The position numbers and the translations under genes are program-made. A stretch of DNA of 64,000 nucleotides from Rhizomys pruinosus (taxonomy: Eukaryota > Chordata > Mammalia > Rodentia > Spalacidae): NCBI GenBank assembly GCA_009823505.1, contig VZQC01008065.1, forward strand, positions 1,014,953 through 1,078,952, given 5' to 3'. Below, piece by piece: positions 46,167 through 58,585 of the stretch. Every line of letters starts with the position of its first letter. The first letter of the stretch is position 1. Below the pieces are notes generated by a model. It saw nothing but the letters and a program-made list of their open reading frames with translations. It was not told where the DNA came from and ran no database searches.

Positions 46167-47429
46167 TCTCCAAAATTTTTATAGAGATGTGTACAAAGAT
46201 ATTAGCTTCTACAGCTATGTATGCTGTAAATTTAGTATTGTGTAACTGAAGTGTGAGCTTGAATTCTAGTAAATAAAAATTGTGCATTGTAATTATTTGC
46301 AGTGCAAATTACTTTCTGCTGTAGATCTGGCATGTTCAACTAAAGGAACAAATATTTTCTCTTATTAATGTAAATGTGTCTCCACAGAGAGGAGGAAAAT
46401 AGTAATTCTGAGTGGAAAATATGTAGATATTACTAGTGAGTGCATTTAACTATTTAAATTGATGATAAATTTTACAGAAATAGGAACAAATAAAACTGTC
46501 AGATTTATGTTTCTAAACTGGAAATGCGGAATCTGCAATATTCAACAGAGACTAATTTACAAATATTTTAAATTTATGCTCAGCAACATTGACTGACCAG
46601 ATCTATAAATTTCAAAAGAGGATATTTACACAGACAGGATGGGAGAAGCTATGCATTGATAATGTTATAGCTGTAGAGTTTGCTTGTCTGCCTGTTTCCC
46701 CATACCACTCCCAATAAAGCATTACTCAGTATTAGTATTTTTTTCTGAATTATAAGGTGAACATAAGGTGATTAAAAAAATAGAGTGATAATAAGGCCAA
46801 CAGAAATCCAGGATTATCAGCAACATACACATACTCATGCACACACAAACACACATACACACACACAGAGGCACACACACAAACAGGTACACACAGAAAT
46901 GTGCACACACTTTTCACATACATGTACACTATATATTTTTTCAAGATATACTGTTTTCCAATGTTAAACTTATGCTAATTTAATTGCACAAGAGTGTTCT
47001 AGATATATATTGAGGGCCATTATAATTTATTAATTATTAATAGTAGAATGTCTCTTTTATAAAAAAGGATGAAGTCTATAACATAATATTATTAAAAGCT
47101 ACTCCCTGTATGTAATAGAAATGTCATGTGATTTCTTTCTCCTGCAAAATATGTTATAGTGGAGATGCATGTTATTGCATAATGAAAGAATACTAAGTAA
47201 TCCATTCATTTTGTTTGCTCTATCAGAGAACATATTCCAGGACACCAAAGATGTGTGTTTTAGTAGATAAGCACGGATTCTGCATTCCAGTGTGGCTCTA
47301 TTACAACTTGCTATTTACATTTAATAAGTAATGAAATTTCTTAGATATTTGGCATGCTCAGCCACTAAATAAAACATAATAAAGAACCTTCCTGACATAT
47401 CCTTTGAGTAAATAGCTTCATTGCAAGGT
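46167..47429. other. no gene; contains a (CA)n tract
   Basis: Apart from the CA-rich region at 46824-46912, nothing recognisable. Confidence 0.6.
46824..46912 (+). repeat. imperfect (CA)n microsatellite
   Basis: CACA-rich run with several interruptions (atgcac, gaggc, aggt). It creates spurious Cys/Val or His/Thr reading frames. Confidence 0.93.
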
Positions 47430-47790
47430 AAAATAAATTTTCATTGTGTCAAAAATTACAAGACCCCTGTGAACCCAATCAGATAAAAAACAGAGGATAG
47501 AAGGGGTGAAATGGGCAGCTTGCCCCAATCTTAACTGAAGAAATATTGGCAGGGGATTACTAATGGATGAGGGAAAACTGATCTTTAGAGAATCTAGATG
47601 GGCTGAGTAGACTCCCATAGAAGAGCTTACACCGAGGGACATATTGGCACAAAAAAAAAATTGATTCAATAGGCTTAGACATTTATGAGAGAATGCATGA
47701 AATCTGGTGGGGAGGATATGGAAGAGGTTTGCATGGGGGAACAGATATAAAAATGCTCAAGATATTTTGTATGAAATGCACAAAACCTCT
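47430..47790 (+). mobile_element. L1 3' UTR and 3' end
   Basis: ccaatcttaactgaagaaat, ggggattactaatggatgag, gagagaatgcatgaaatctg and tatgaaatgcacaaaacctc fit an L1 3' end, whose tail is replaced by a CT-rich run. Confidence 0.75.
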
Positions 47791-47824
47791 CTCTCTCTTT
47801 CTCTTTCTCTCTCCCCTCTCTCTT
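47787..47824 (+). repeat. (CT)n tract
   Basis: Pyrimidine run of ctctctct/cttt units where the L1 tail would be expected. Confidence 0.93.
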
Positions 47825-47867
47825 TAACATGAAAATATACTAAATGAGATAGCTATCATTAGATATT

Positions 47868-48032
47868 CTTTTTTTTTTTNTTTGGTCTTTTTGAGACAGG
47901 GTCTCCCTGTAGCCCCAGCTGTCCTGGAACTCACTCTGTAGACCAGGCTGGCCTTGAACACACAAAGATCTGCCTGCCTTTGCCTCTGCCTCCTGAGTGC
48001 TAGGATTAAAGGCATGAACCAACACACTCAGC
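47868..48032 (-). mobile_element. B1 SINE (contains N at 47880)
   Basis: Antisense B1: gagacagggtctccctgtag, tgtagaccaggctggccttg. The T-run (poly(A) tail) contains one undetermined base. A small cctttgcctctg insertion enlarges the gcctctgcctcc box. Confidence 0.95.
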
Positions 48033-48479
48033 TTATCATAGTACTACTCTTGCCATACTTTTATATGGACTGTTCCCAATTGTGTACTGTTAGAGTTTGA
48101 CTCAGCTGAATCCAGCATACTAGACAGTTAAATATTTTCTATCCAGTTATATAGACAATCCTAGAAATTATACTTTGCTTCTCTGGGAAAAGTGAACTAG
48201 TTATCTGTTTAACCTCACAAATTTGCCTTAATATATAATATTCTAAAAGTAATGAATACAAAAATTTTAATACCTCATTAACTAAACATGTTCAAAGACA
48301 GAACTTGAAGGTAAGGCCCTATTTCTAAAGTCAGGGCATACTATTTGACACAGAAATTGGAGTAATAGAGCTGGAACTGACTTAGAAGACTTTTCCTTGA
48401 AGATTAGCTCTCATAGTTCTAGAGGATACCATGAAATCTGCTAAGGGAGAAAAATTAAAAATTAGTCAAACCTCGCTCT
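48033..48479. other. no recognised feature
   Basis: AT-rich, unassigned. Confidence 0.55.
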
Positions 48480-49500
48480 AAAATCTAGTAACTATAACCA
48501 CTGTTGGTGCAAGAGTGTCACAGTTGTCTAGAGGTAATCAACAGCTATCTAATTGGAATTAAAGCCCTCAGAGTGCGAGGTAACTCACTGTATATATAGC
48601 TAAATACACATACCTGATAAAAACTCTATTTCTGTCGTATCTCTAGACAATTGAAATTTCTTACCACATGCCAAATATGGATCCTTATATTTATAGAAAA
48701 TTTATACCATTCACCACTGATCAAAGAAACTTCTTTTTTGCAACAGATGGAAGCTATTACAAAGTTCCACAGTTCATCATACAGAGAGAATACATTCCTG
48801 AGAGATGCCAAGGATTAAGTTACACATCCGCATAGAACCCTTGCTTAAGGCTCATGAAACATAGCAGAACAGGAGGTAAAAAGATACTAATAAAACCCTC
48901 ACATTTCTCCAGCAAAACTTCCTCATACTACAGAAACCAATGAACACAGAAGAGCACAACTGGCTAAGTTTTAGAGAATAAGAGACTACAGCATGCATTT
49001 CCCCATCTAGGACTCTTATATTTAACCTCATCCATCAACAAAAGAGGAAACACTGAGAGTTAGGAAATATCATAAGAGCCAAGGTTGGTCCTTGAACATA
49101 GGGAAACAGGGGCTTTATGGCCACTGGAAACTTCTTCATAGGAACTTGCAGCAATTGATGACAGCATGCACAAGGCACATGCCAACTCAATTAGACATAA
49201 AACAAGCATAGAACAAGTAACCCCATCCTAATAGACAAACGATTGGCAACTGATTATTGCTGGGTGAGGGACACTGGATATTCTTTAAGATATCTAGATA
49301 AGCTGACAAGACTCCATTGGATGAACTTGCACCAAAAGACATCTGCCTACAAATGCTTGCCTCTATACAAATTAACATATATGACAGAACACATGGAATT
49401 CTATGGGTGCTATAGGGGCACAGAAACAAGAGAGATCTAAATTTGATGAACAGCTATTATATGAATTGCATGAAAACTCAATGAAAATATTATTTTAAAA
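48480..49500 (+). mobile_element. L1 (Lx-like) 3' UTR
   Basis: Plus-strand counterpart of the antisense 3' UTR at 13.65-14.33 and 22-23.6 kb: gtaatcaacagctatctaat (48534) is the complement of the segment near 22850. It continues through tggatattctttaagatatc and ttgcaccaaaagacatctgc to an A-rich end near 49500. No ORF2. Confidence 0.75.
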
Positions 49501-50032
49501 CCAATGCCAGCTAAACATAGAAAGCATATCAAAGTCTACTGGGTTGAGCCAAATAACTGTAGATATGACCAAATCATGCTCAAGAGCAAGTGAAATTTGT
49601 ACTGAGACCTGGCCAGTTGGTATCTATGAAGCAGATGAGGAAAAGGAAATATGGTGTCCTTCAAAAAAAAATGAAAACATGGCCATGTAGAAGGAGGTCA
49701 CCTGATAGTAACTCCCTATTACCCAGTGCATATCCAGCATGGTTGGAAGATCTGTGTTGGGCAAAGACAGCTGTCAATTCACTAACAACCAGAAAGCAAG
49801 AACGTCACCTATCAGGGAAACTAATTTAATAAGATTACTTTTACTTCAACTATTATTTTAGCCATGTCAGAGGTCACATGGGGAACTGAGAACCATACAG
49901 AATCCGCACCTATTTAAAAGGCATATAAATGTTATAAAATAAATCCATAGCACCAATTCCACTTAGCAAATTCAAAATCCAAGTGGCATTGATATTAAGA
50001 ATCTTGATATATAAATATATATTAAAGGAAAN

Positions 50033-50065
<33 letters not shown>

Positions 50066-50688
50066 GAAAATACGGATGTTAAAATGGTTATACCTGATTA
50101 AATTATTTAACAATTTTGAGTATCATTTGCATTACATAGTGTTGGTCAGATCTCATAAGTTTCAAAGAAATTTAATGACTCAGTCATAGTTGGACATGAT
50201 ATGATTCTAAAACCCTTAAAGTAATGATAAAGAAAACAGAGTGAAATAAATTCAGTATGTGAAGGCATCTAGTGTCTTACCAAAAACTGATGTGGGCATG
50301 AAATAATTATATAATCTCACAAAAAATCTAAAGAGGCATGAAATTTATATTTGAAAAATATAAGGTATATAGGAAAAAATTTATTCACATATAAAATGAA
50401 TTTTATGCATATATGTTAACAAGGATTAGAAAAAAATATTTTGAGAACAAAAACTCATGACTATTTTATTGATATCCATCAATTTATAAAGGGAAATTTA
50501 TTGTGTTCACAATACTGAAAAATACTAATAGTTGAAATGCCAGCTCCTATCTTTATATTTGAAATCTGCCTAGGTGAATGGTTAATAACAGAAGTTATGA
50601 ACTAGTACTTCTAGTCATACAAAACTTAGTCAACTTAGAACACAGAAGCTCAGAAATCTGAGGATTTTTCTGTTTAAAAGAGAATAGC
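49501..50688. other. no recognised feature apart from a (TA)n tract with N
   Basis: 50033-50061 is a TA run with an undetermined base at 50032. A short frame at 49590-49829 has no motif that I recognise. Confidence 0.55.
50033..50061. repeat. (TA)n microsatellite
   Basis: TA run next to an undetermined base. Confidence 0.95.
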
Positions 50689-51736
50689 TATATTCATTTT
50701 CCAATCCATGAGCATGGGAGGTGGTTCCATCTTCTGATGTCTTTTTCAATCTTCTTCTTCAGGGGTTTAAAATTTTTGTTGTTTAGATATTTGGTGTCTT
50801 TGGTTAGGTTTGTTCCTAGGTATTTTATTGTTTTTGAGGCTATTGTGAGTGGGAAGGTCTCTTTATAGTCTTTCTTCTGTTTCTTGTTGGTGTAAAGAAA
50901 GGCTACTGATTTTTCTAGGTTAATTTTGTATCCTGCCACTTTACTGAATAACTTTATCATGTCTAGGATTTTTCTGGTAGAGTTTTTAGCATCCCTTAAG
51001 TAAACTATTACACTGTCTGCAAAAAGGGATAGCTTGACTTCCTCTTTTTCAATTAGTATTCCTTTAATTTCCTTTACTTACCTTATTGTCCTAGCAAGTG
51101 TTTCAAGAACTATATTGAAGAGGAGTGGTGATAGGTGGCAGCCTTGCCAGGTTCCTGCCTTTAAGGGGAATGCTTCTAACTTCTCTCCATTTAGGATGAT
51201 GTTGGCTGTGGGTTTGTTGTATATGGCTTTGATTATGTTGAAGAATGTTCCCTCCAGTCCATTTCCCTCTAGAACTTTAAACATGAAGGGATGCTGGATT
51301 TTGTCAAATGTTTTAATTTTGGTAAAAGGGTGGAGGGTATGTTTGCATATTTTAGAGTGATATAAAATTAAAAGGGAAAATATGAATCCCAAAATATGAT
51401 TTGGAAATAACATACAGTTTATTTTCAGATGACATGATTTTAGTTCATGTGTGGCATACTTAAATGTATATGTTGAAACAATAAAGATTAGAGAGAACAA
51501 CAACATCAAAAGAACTGGGACAGTGAATTGACTGAAGCAGTAGAGTTCTTCCCCCCCAAAAATAAACTTCCACTTTGAAAAATTTTGAAAAGACTCAAGG
51601 GGAAATAGGACATGTATGGCAGACTGTATGAACTTGGGAAGGGCGGGGGCATGGAGGGGAAAATAAGTCTGGATTGAACTGAGAAGGATGTATGAAATGC
51701 ACAAAACTTCAATAAAAGATAAAAAAAGAGAATAGC
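50676..51736 (+). mobile_element. L1 with 5' inversion and 13-bp target-site duplication
   Basis: aaaagagaatagc at 50676-50688 recurs at 51724-51736. The insertion between (50689-51723) has two parts. 50695-51316 is ORF2 reverse-transcriptase sequence on the minus strand: [12 protein letters not shown] and [15 protein letters not shown] toward the right, KLFSKVAGYKINLEKSVAFL toward the left. 51319-51723 is the 3' UTR and A-rich tail on the plus strand. The flip at about 51317 skips the ORF2 end. This is the textbook product of twin priming and one of the best-preserved insertions in the window. Confidence 0.94.
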
Positions 51737-52051
51737 ATGTGAACCAATGCTTCAATGATAAACTGAATGACTACAGAGAGGATGAAACACAAGCATATGG
51801 CATTACTAACAGAAAAAGAACCATTTAAATAACAAACTACAGCATTATCAGAAGTGTTGTGGTGTTTTGTAATCTGGTAGTATGTAGAAATGAAATAATA
51901 TTTGTGTTTCTTTGGGTGTATCTACAAAAAATTTAATATACCAAATAAAACAAATATATTTAAGTAAGAAGCATAATACTGGAATTTTGAGGAAACAAAG
52001 TGATTATAAATTAAATTACAAACAAAAGTGTGAACAAAAAGAAATTGTTTT
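51737..52051. other. no recognised feature
   Basis: AT-rich, unassigned. Confidence 0.55.
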
Positions 52052-52302
52052 AAAAGTCACTAGGTTGAGACTGGAATGACGTCTCAATAGTTAAGAACAC
52101 TGCCTGCTCTTGCAGAATATCCAGGTTCAGTTCCCAGTGCTGACATTGTGGCTAATAATCCTTAGTTACTCCATTTCTGGGGAATCTCCTGTCCTCTTCT
52201 GGAATTCACAGATATAAAGACACCACATATATACAGGCAAAAACCTTCATACACATAAAATAAAAATATTTATTTTATATAAAAATTTAAAAAGTCACTA
52301 GG
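52052..52302 (+). mobile_element. B2 SINE with 13-bp target-site duplication
   Basis: aaaagtcactagg at 52052-52064 recurs at 52290-52302. The B2 body is diverged (agttaagaacactgcctgct, aggttcagttcccagtgctg) although the flanking repeat is still perfect. Confidence 0.92.
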
Positions 52303-53589
52303 CCAATGGCAGAATGCATACAGAATGGTGATCCATGCTACCTAATGATATCGTACTGATTTAAGTTATTTAAAATATTCACTTAATAACAAAATTTGAA
52401 ATAACCCATTTACCATAGTATGTATCTATCATTAAGCAATGCATGAACATATTTATCAATGCACACCAACATACAATATATGCATGGATATTATTTCTTC
52501 AAGAATATACCACTAAAATGATTGAGACTAATCCCACAGATTAGTCATTGTATTGGGAAAAAAGTAATATCTTTGCTTCAACCATAACAATGTTCATGAC
52601 TGGGGGTCTATAAAGAAAGCCCAACATCAGGAAAGTGTAAGAAACATATTTAACTACAGTTTTATTCCACAAAGTAGCAATAAAAATGAATACCAAAATC
52701 ACACATGGAAAGTTAAACACTTTCATATTGAAGTTGATGAAAAATGGACCTTTTATAGAATACAGATCTGTGATCAAACATGGAGATTTGCACTAATGGT
52801 AAAAGAAAAAACTCAGAACTGCTTTTTTCAGAGGCCTATGAGTTATCTGTTTAGGAATCCTTCCATCCAATAATAGAACAGGATACATATGCCCCATTTG
52901 GTTATTTTAAGAGTTTGGGAAAAGGAAGAGAAACATTTGTGGGTCTTTGATTTTCTCTTTCAATTCTAAATAGCATACCATGGTACCACATTCTGGACAC
53001 TATCACTTATAATCCATCAGAATCCAGTCTATTACCTCATAGTCTACTAAAAAATCAGTCATTAAACAAAGTTGTTTTTGAAATGTAGCTGAAATACCTC
53101 CCAAATAATTTTTTAAAGAAGTGTAAGATTAATAAGGCAAAAGTTTAAAATCATTCAAGATTAAACAAGTACATGAAACATTAGGCCTATGAAGTTTGAC
53201 AAGTGAATTATACTAACTATTTCAGGGAGTGGTAAGTCCAAGTTGGGACAAATCCCATAGTTGAGTACAGAAAGAAAACATATCCCTGAGCTATTCCAAA
53301 TTTTATACAATGTTAATATAAAAACCTTGTAAGAAAATGCTTGTAAAACTGCTGCAGGCTAATTCCAGTCAATAACTCAGAGACAATGATTCTAAAAGTC
53401 ATGATAGGAACCTGAAACATATAATTTAAACTTTTATAAAATCTAGAAAGATCAAACTGATGGAAGTTTGGCTAAATTTAAAACTAATTTTCAGAAAAAA
53501 TGACATTATTTGCTAGAGTAATGAGATAAAAGTCCTTGTAATTGTGAAAATGAATGTGTGAAAAATTAAATAGAAGTCTACCTAAAATT
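52303..53589. other. no recognised feature
   Basis: About 1.3 kb AT-rich and unassigned. Confidence 0.55.
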
Positions 53590-53780
53590 AAGATTTTGAG
53601 GGGCTAGCCGGACGTGGTGGCTCATGCCTTTAGTCCTAGCACTCGGGAGGCAGAGGCAGGCAGATATTTGTGAGTTCAAGGCCAGCCTGGTCTACAGAGT
53701 GAGTGCCAGGACAGCTGGGAATACAGGGAAACCCTGTCTCAAAAAGACCAAAAACAACAACAACAAAAAAAGATTTTGAG
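53590..53780 (+). mobile_element. B1 SINE with 11-bp target-site duplication
   Basis: aagattttgag at 53590-53600 recurs at 53770-53780 around a well-preserved B1 (gccggacgtggtggctcatg ... accctgtctcaaaaagacca) with an aac-rich tail. Confidence 0.96.
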
Positions 53781-54141
53781 AGGCAAGACATACTGTGTAA
53801 AAGAGTTTCATAGTGATATGTGCTGATTCTGAGATCTTACCAAGCCATATAGAAAACATTATCGTTACTCATATGACAATTTGTGATGTTTTATGGGTCT
53901 TTCTTTATTAGCAATGAGACTTCCCTCCATACTTCCCTTTCCACAAAAATATTAGCATGCAAATGAATGCACTATGAATAAATAGTAAGAAATTAGACAT
54001 AAGTAAGTTTCACACAGACCAATTGCTGGCAAAATTAATAGAATAAGAGAACAAATTAGTGAAAATATCAAAATCATCTCACAAAAGATTCAGTATATAT
54101 CAGCATTCAAAATTAATTTAAAACAGACCGAAAAAACTGAA
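53781..54141. other. no recognised feature
   Basis: AT-rich, unassigned. Confidence 0.55.
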
Positions 54142-54419
54142 AGCACTTAAGGTTTTTTTATTAATTAATTAATTAATTAATTAATTTTATGTGTATGAAT
54201 GTACTGTCTGCATGTAGGTTTGTGTACCTGTGTCGTGCAATGCCGTGGATGTCAGAAGAGGGCATCAGACTCCCCTTGGAACTGGAGTTCTCCTGGATTG
54301 GAGTTACAGACGGTCTTCAGCCACCATGTGGGTGCTGGGGATTGAACCCGGGTCCTCAGCAAGAGCAGTCAGCACTCTTAATCGCTAGGCCATCTCTCCA
54401 GCCCTAGCACTTAAGGTTT
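54142..54419 (-). mobile_element. B2 SINE with 14-bp target-site duplication
   Basis: agcacttaaggttt at 54142-54155 recurs at 54406-54419. The antisense B2 has a (TTAA)n tail and the internal ctggagttctcctgg duplication. Confidence 0.96.
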
Positions 54420-54604
54420 ATACTGATAACTATAACAAAAAGAGTAAAAAGCATTAGATTGCTGTCCCATACCAGATAAGCACTTTAGAATTTCATATTC
54501 TTCCTGGCATAACAACCTATAGAATAGTTCCTTAAGGGGAAATGCAGCATAAAATTTATTCAATTTACTTTCTTATGATCAAAGCAAGTATATATTCACA
54601 ATGG

Positions 54605-54800
54605 TGTTTTTGTGTACATGTATGTAAATGCACCACATGTGTGTGCAATGTCTGCAGAGGCCAGAAGAGAGTATCATATTCCCTAAAACTGCAGTTATAG
54701 AAGATTGTGAGACACCATGTGGTTGCTGGGAATAAAAGCTGGCTCCCCTCCAGAGAAATGAGTACTTTTAACTGCAAGGCTGTATCTCCTACCAGCCCCT
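54605..54800 (-). mobile_element. B2-related SINE, old
   Basis: gaggccagaagagagtatca, caccatgtggttgctgggaa and a degenerate head ending atctcctaccagcccc. Confidence 0.7.
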
Positions 54801-55210
54801 ATTCACATACATTTAAAATTAAAGACAAACTACTGTATGAAATTTACAGTACTAATGAACAGGGAAGTTGTTATTCAAATGAATATAGTAACTTTGATAT
54901 AAGAGACATCTAACACAATGATGACTTGAGAAAAATGAATCAACAATACATGATACAGGTAAATCTTTTTATTTTTTTCTCTAAATAAAAAAAATGGTTT
55001 GTTTTGAGGAAAATATGAATGTAACCTCCACTGATAAAGATACAAGACCCTTGAGAAGGCAAAGTTTTGTGTGGAAGAAGAGACCAACTATTCTTTCTTT
55101 TTTATTTTTTTGAGTTCACATACGAGTGTACTATATTTACATTACTTCCACCACTCCCTCATACAAATAAACCCCACTTTTTCTATTCCCCCCAGGATTC
55201 CTGATATTCT

Positions 55211-55234
55211 CTCTCTCTCCCTCCCTCCCTCCCT
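55211..55234 (+). repeat. (CT)n/(CCCT)n tract
   Basis: ctctctctccctccctccct-type run beside the B1. Confidence 0.9.
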
Positions 55235-55236
55235 CT

Positions 55237-55382
55237 CATCTTTTTGAGACTGGGTCTCCCTGTAGCCTCAGGGTGTCCTGAAATTCACTGTGTAAACCAG
55301 GATAGCCTCAATATCACAGAGATCCACCTGTGTCTGCCTCCCAAGTCCTAGGACTAAAAGCATGGGTCACCATGATCAGCTT
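55237..55382 (-). mobile_element. B1 SINE, diverged
   Basis: gagactgggtctccctgtag, tgtaaaccaggatagcctca, tctgcctcccaagtcctagg. Confidence 0.88.
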
Positions 55383-55735
55383 TTTCTTCTCTTTTATCCA
55401 ACATACTGGGCCCATTTAGCATTATTCATATCTACTTTCATTAGGGCTGACCCCTTGGGATTGAGTAACCTATTCATTGACTCATGCCTGGAAAAAAATG
55501 TGTCCATTCCATAGCAGTTTTTAGTTATTTATTTAATAGTGGAACATGGTGGACTTGCCCCTATCATTGGAAAGGAGACTGGAATGGTCATTAAGCAGGT
55601 GTTGTTCAGGAGGAAACCTCGTAAGTACAGGTTTCTGTTTTTTTGGTTTTTTTTTTAATACACTATCTAGCAGCAAGTGACCGGTTCCTCTGGCACTTTC
55701 AATCTTTCTGAGGCGCGCCACTGACATTTATTCTC

Positions 55736-56276
55736 TGCCTTTTGTGCAGGTCTGGATTGCTGTAGTTGGTTCTGTCTGCCAAAAAAAAAAAAAAATGGGT
55801 GAAGCTACCTGTAGCTAAAGGGGTAGGTACTTAGAAAACAAATCTTAGATGTATTGATTTAGGGAAATGATAATAGAAGATTCCCAACTTGGGAATCAAC
55901 CTATGTCCTGTCCAGATATTGATTGCTAACTAGGTTTCTAGACAGCTGTTGATTACTGTGCCCCTCCCTGGTGCATCATTAGTGATATCTTGTCATTCAT
56001 GAATATTTATAAAATTATTGTTTGCTAAATGATTAATATGAAATATAAAGCTGTAATAGAAGTGGCTGCACAATAGTTGTCCATCAACATTGTAAAAATT
56101 TGAAATAGTTTTAGCAAATGAAAGAGCCAAATGAAGACTACGTGAAGAATATAAGAGTAGGCAAGCCATTATATTTTGTCTAGCAATAAAGGGGAGAAAA
56201 ATTATAAGAATAGCTTGGAATAAAAAAGCAGCATCAGAAAAATTATACTTTCAATGCATGATGAAACACTGTGGTT
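55736..56276. other. no confidently recognised feature
   Basis: Contains an A-run near 55780. A stretch near 55935-55970 (gacagctgttgattactgtg) may be further L1 3' UTR. Confidence 0.5.
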
Positions 56277-56500
56277 GTAGGAGCTGGAAAGATCACTCAT
56301 CAGTTAAGGGCACTGGCTGCTCTTGCAGAGGACCCAGTTTCAGTTCCCAGTACCCACATAGTGGCTAACTGTCCTTTACTCTACTTACAGGGGATCCAAC
56401 ATCCAACACACCCTCTGGACCTCTATGTACATTGCATGACAAGGGCACACTTACATAGATGCAGACAGCGCACAAAATAAAAATAATAACTAAAACATTT
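56277..56500 (+). mobile_element. B2 SINE
   Basis: aggagctggaaagatcactc head, ctggctgctcttgcagagga, ggtttcagttcccagtaccc region and A-rich tail. Confidence 0.9.
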
Positions 56501-57503
56501 TTAAATGAAATACCCTAATTGTAGAGAAAGAAAATTGCTTCTATTCTATTTATGTTTTTTTGTTTTTGTTTTTGTTTTCTTCAAGTGTGATTTAGATTCA
56601 TGAATACTTTTATATTATGCATCCTTGTTGTATCTAAAATATTTTACAATAAAAAAAGAATAGGTCAAATTCTTAGCCACAATGATTGTTTCTAAATCCT
56701 GTGTGGTTTCATAAATATTTAGTTTTTATTTTCAAAATAGATTATAAAGTGCTTTATAGCTCAAATATGACATTGGCCTCTCTCTCTCTCTCTCTCATGC
56801 ACACACAAACATACAAAATATTTTCCCTCTAGATATAATAAAATGATAAAAGGTATAAGAGTACATGAAAAAGAAATGAATGGTTAGTGTGAAAGTTCAA
56901 TTATGAAAATATTCTATATCCACTGACTAATCACTTTTAATACATTTAAATAGATAATATGTTTTGAGCTAAGAATTACACCAAAATATCTATTTTAATC
57001 ATAACACTTATGTATTTGAAATTTATTTATAAAACCTTGGGAATGTATTTTATTATAAATTAACATTTTATGATTTAGAGTTAGTTTAAACTACTAATGT
57101 TGTGATTCGTGAAGCATACACAGGTTCTGGTCATTCACCATTCCTTTGTACATCTGAGTATGAATTGAATGCTTACTGTGTTATTTGACTTGATTGAAAT
57201 ATGCTTTGGGGAGATGGTGATCAGTTATAGGAAAAAGGTAAGTCAGTGTCTATACTTATTCTTTAGTGAAAATAAGCAACCTCGAAAGATTTACACAGTA
57301 AGTAAATTATTTCTAGTCACCTAAACTCTATGAACAGCTAATACAGATTCAAAGGATAGAAATTTAAGATCAAGAATTGTGAGAGTCTCCATTTGGTGAA
57401 GAAGAAAGGCATCATGTGAAGGTGTCAGTCACCTTGTGATCCTAGTAATGATTCATGTACACTATCTATGAAAGGGTTTTGAAACTTCTAAGAGTAAAAT
57501 TAT
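56501..57503. other. no recognised feature; (CT)n at 56778-56796
   Basis: AT-rich, unassigned except for a short CT run. Confidence 0.55.
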
Positions 57504-57522
57504 ATATATATATATATATATG
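57504..57522. repeat. (TA)n tract
   Basis: Short TA run next to the B1. Confidence 0.9.
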
Positions 57523-57525
57523 AAT

Positions 57526-57645
57526 GACAGGGTATAGTCTCAGCTGGCCTGGAACTCACTCTGTAGACAAGGCTGGCCTTGAACTCACAGAGATTCACCT
57601 GCCTCCCAAGTGCTAGGATTAAAGGCTTGTGCCACCATGCCTGGC
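57526..57645 (-). mobile_element. B1 SINE
   Basis: tgtagacaaggctggccttg, tcccaagtgctaggattaaa, gccaccatgcctggct. Its 5' head abuts a truncated B2. Confidence 0.93.
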
Positions 57646-57748
57646 TTAAAGACAGTTCTTAGCCAACATGTAGGGGCTGGAAATTGAACCCGGGTCCTCT
57701 GCAAGAGCAGTCGGCACTCTTAACCATTGAGCCATCTCTCCAGCCCCG
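57646..57748 (-). mobile_element. B2 SINE, only the 5' head portion
   Basis: acatgtaggggctggaaatt, gaacccgggtcctctgcaag, gccatctctccagcccc. Only about 100 bp of the tRNA-related head remain; the rest is absent, probably lost when the neighbouring B1 formed or by deletion. Confidence 0.9.
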
Positions 57749-58355
57749 AGCATGGTATATTTAAAGGAAGGAATGGACTTCACTATGGAAAATGCATAAG
57801 TGAAGTACTCTTGACTCAGCACAGCAGGAGGTTCCAAGTATTTGACCTAGAAACTCACATGAGGGTTTCAATTGATGGCAATGTGGTCTGAAACATATGG
57901 AGGAAGTGCGAGGCTTGGATGACCATTTAGAGCAGTTAATGAGATGTAATGATGTAGAAGAATAATGAAGAACCTTGTGTAAATGTTGGTGTCAGTCTAG
58001 TGTAAAAGAAACCAGAAGAGGTAGGGTCTCCAAAGCCATTAAGATACACCGTAATCATGGAAACTTGCTTTATTAGTGAAATATGGAACAAAAAAAGGCA
58101 ATCCTTTGGATGCTTGTCTAATTGACACATGATTTGGCATTGCTTAAAAGGAAAAGTTGAAAATAAACCAGGTTCCAGATTTAGAAAGAAATTAATAGTT
58201 GATTCTGTTTCTGACAAGTTTATGTTTCAGATATGAAGTTGTGTATATCAAGTGTATATTAAACAGTCATCAGCATGCTAGTCTCAGGTAAGTGGACTGA
58301 TGTTCTGATAGAAGGTGATACAGAGCAATTGACTTTGTTCATGAATAAAAATTTC
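57749..58355. other. no recognised feature
   Basis: Unassigned sequence. Confidence 0.55.
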
Positions 58356-58585
58356 AGGGCTGGAGAAATGGCACAGAGGTTAAGAGCATTAGCTCTTTTT
58401 ACAGAAGAGCCAGGTTTGAATCTCAGCACCCACATGTCAGCTAAAAACCATCTATAACTCCTGTTCCAGGAGATCTGACACCTTCTTCTGTCCTACACAA
58501 GCACTGTATGATAGGAGTGCACTTGCACATATGCAAGTATAACACTCATATACATTAAATAAAAATAAAGAAATAAAAAGCTACA
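58356..58585 (+). mobile_element. B2 SINE
   Basis: gggctggagaaatggcacag, gagccaggtttgaatctcag with a recognisable B-box region, and an aaataaaaataaag tail. Confidence 0.93.

Larger units (their letters stand above)
55090..55735 (-). mobile_element. old L1 3' UTR, antisense, interrupted by B1
   Basis: actgggcccatttagcatta, tagggctgaccccttgggat and aagtgaccggttcctctggc fit an old rodent L1 3' UTR in reverse. The portion left of the B1 (55100-55200) is less sure. Confidence 0.6.

Noticed and set aside
46785..46967. His/Thr- or Cys/Val-rich small proteins
   Set aside because: Translations of CA/TG microsatellites.
49590..49829. Possible basic-protein frame (KQMRKRKYG)
   Set aside because: No recognisable domain, no upstream or downstream exon signals; left unassigned.
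51078..51755. The longest reading frame (225 codons, minus strand) as a gene
   Set aside because: It reads through reverse-complement L1 3' UTR into inverted ORF2; only the distal part is reverse transcriptase.
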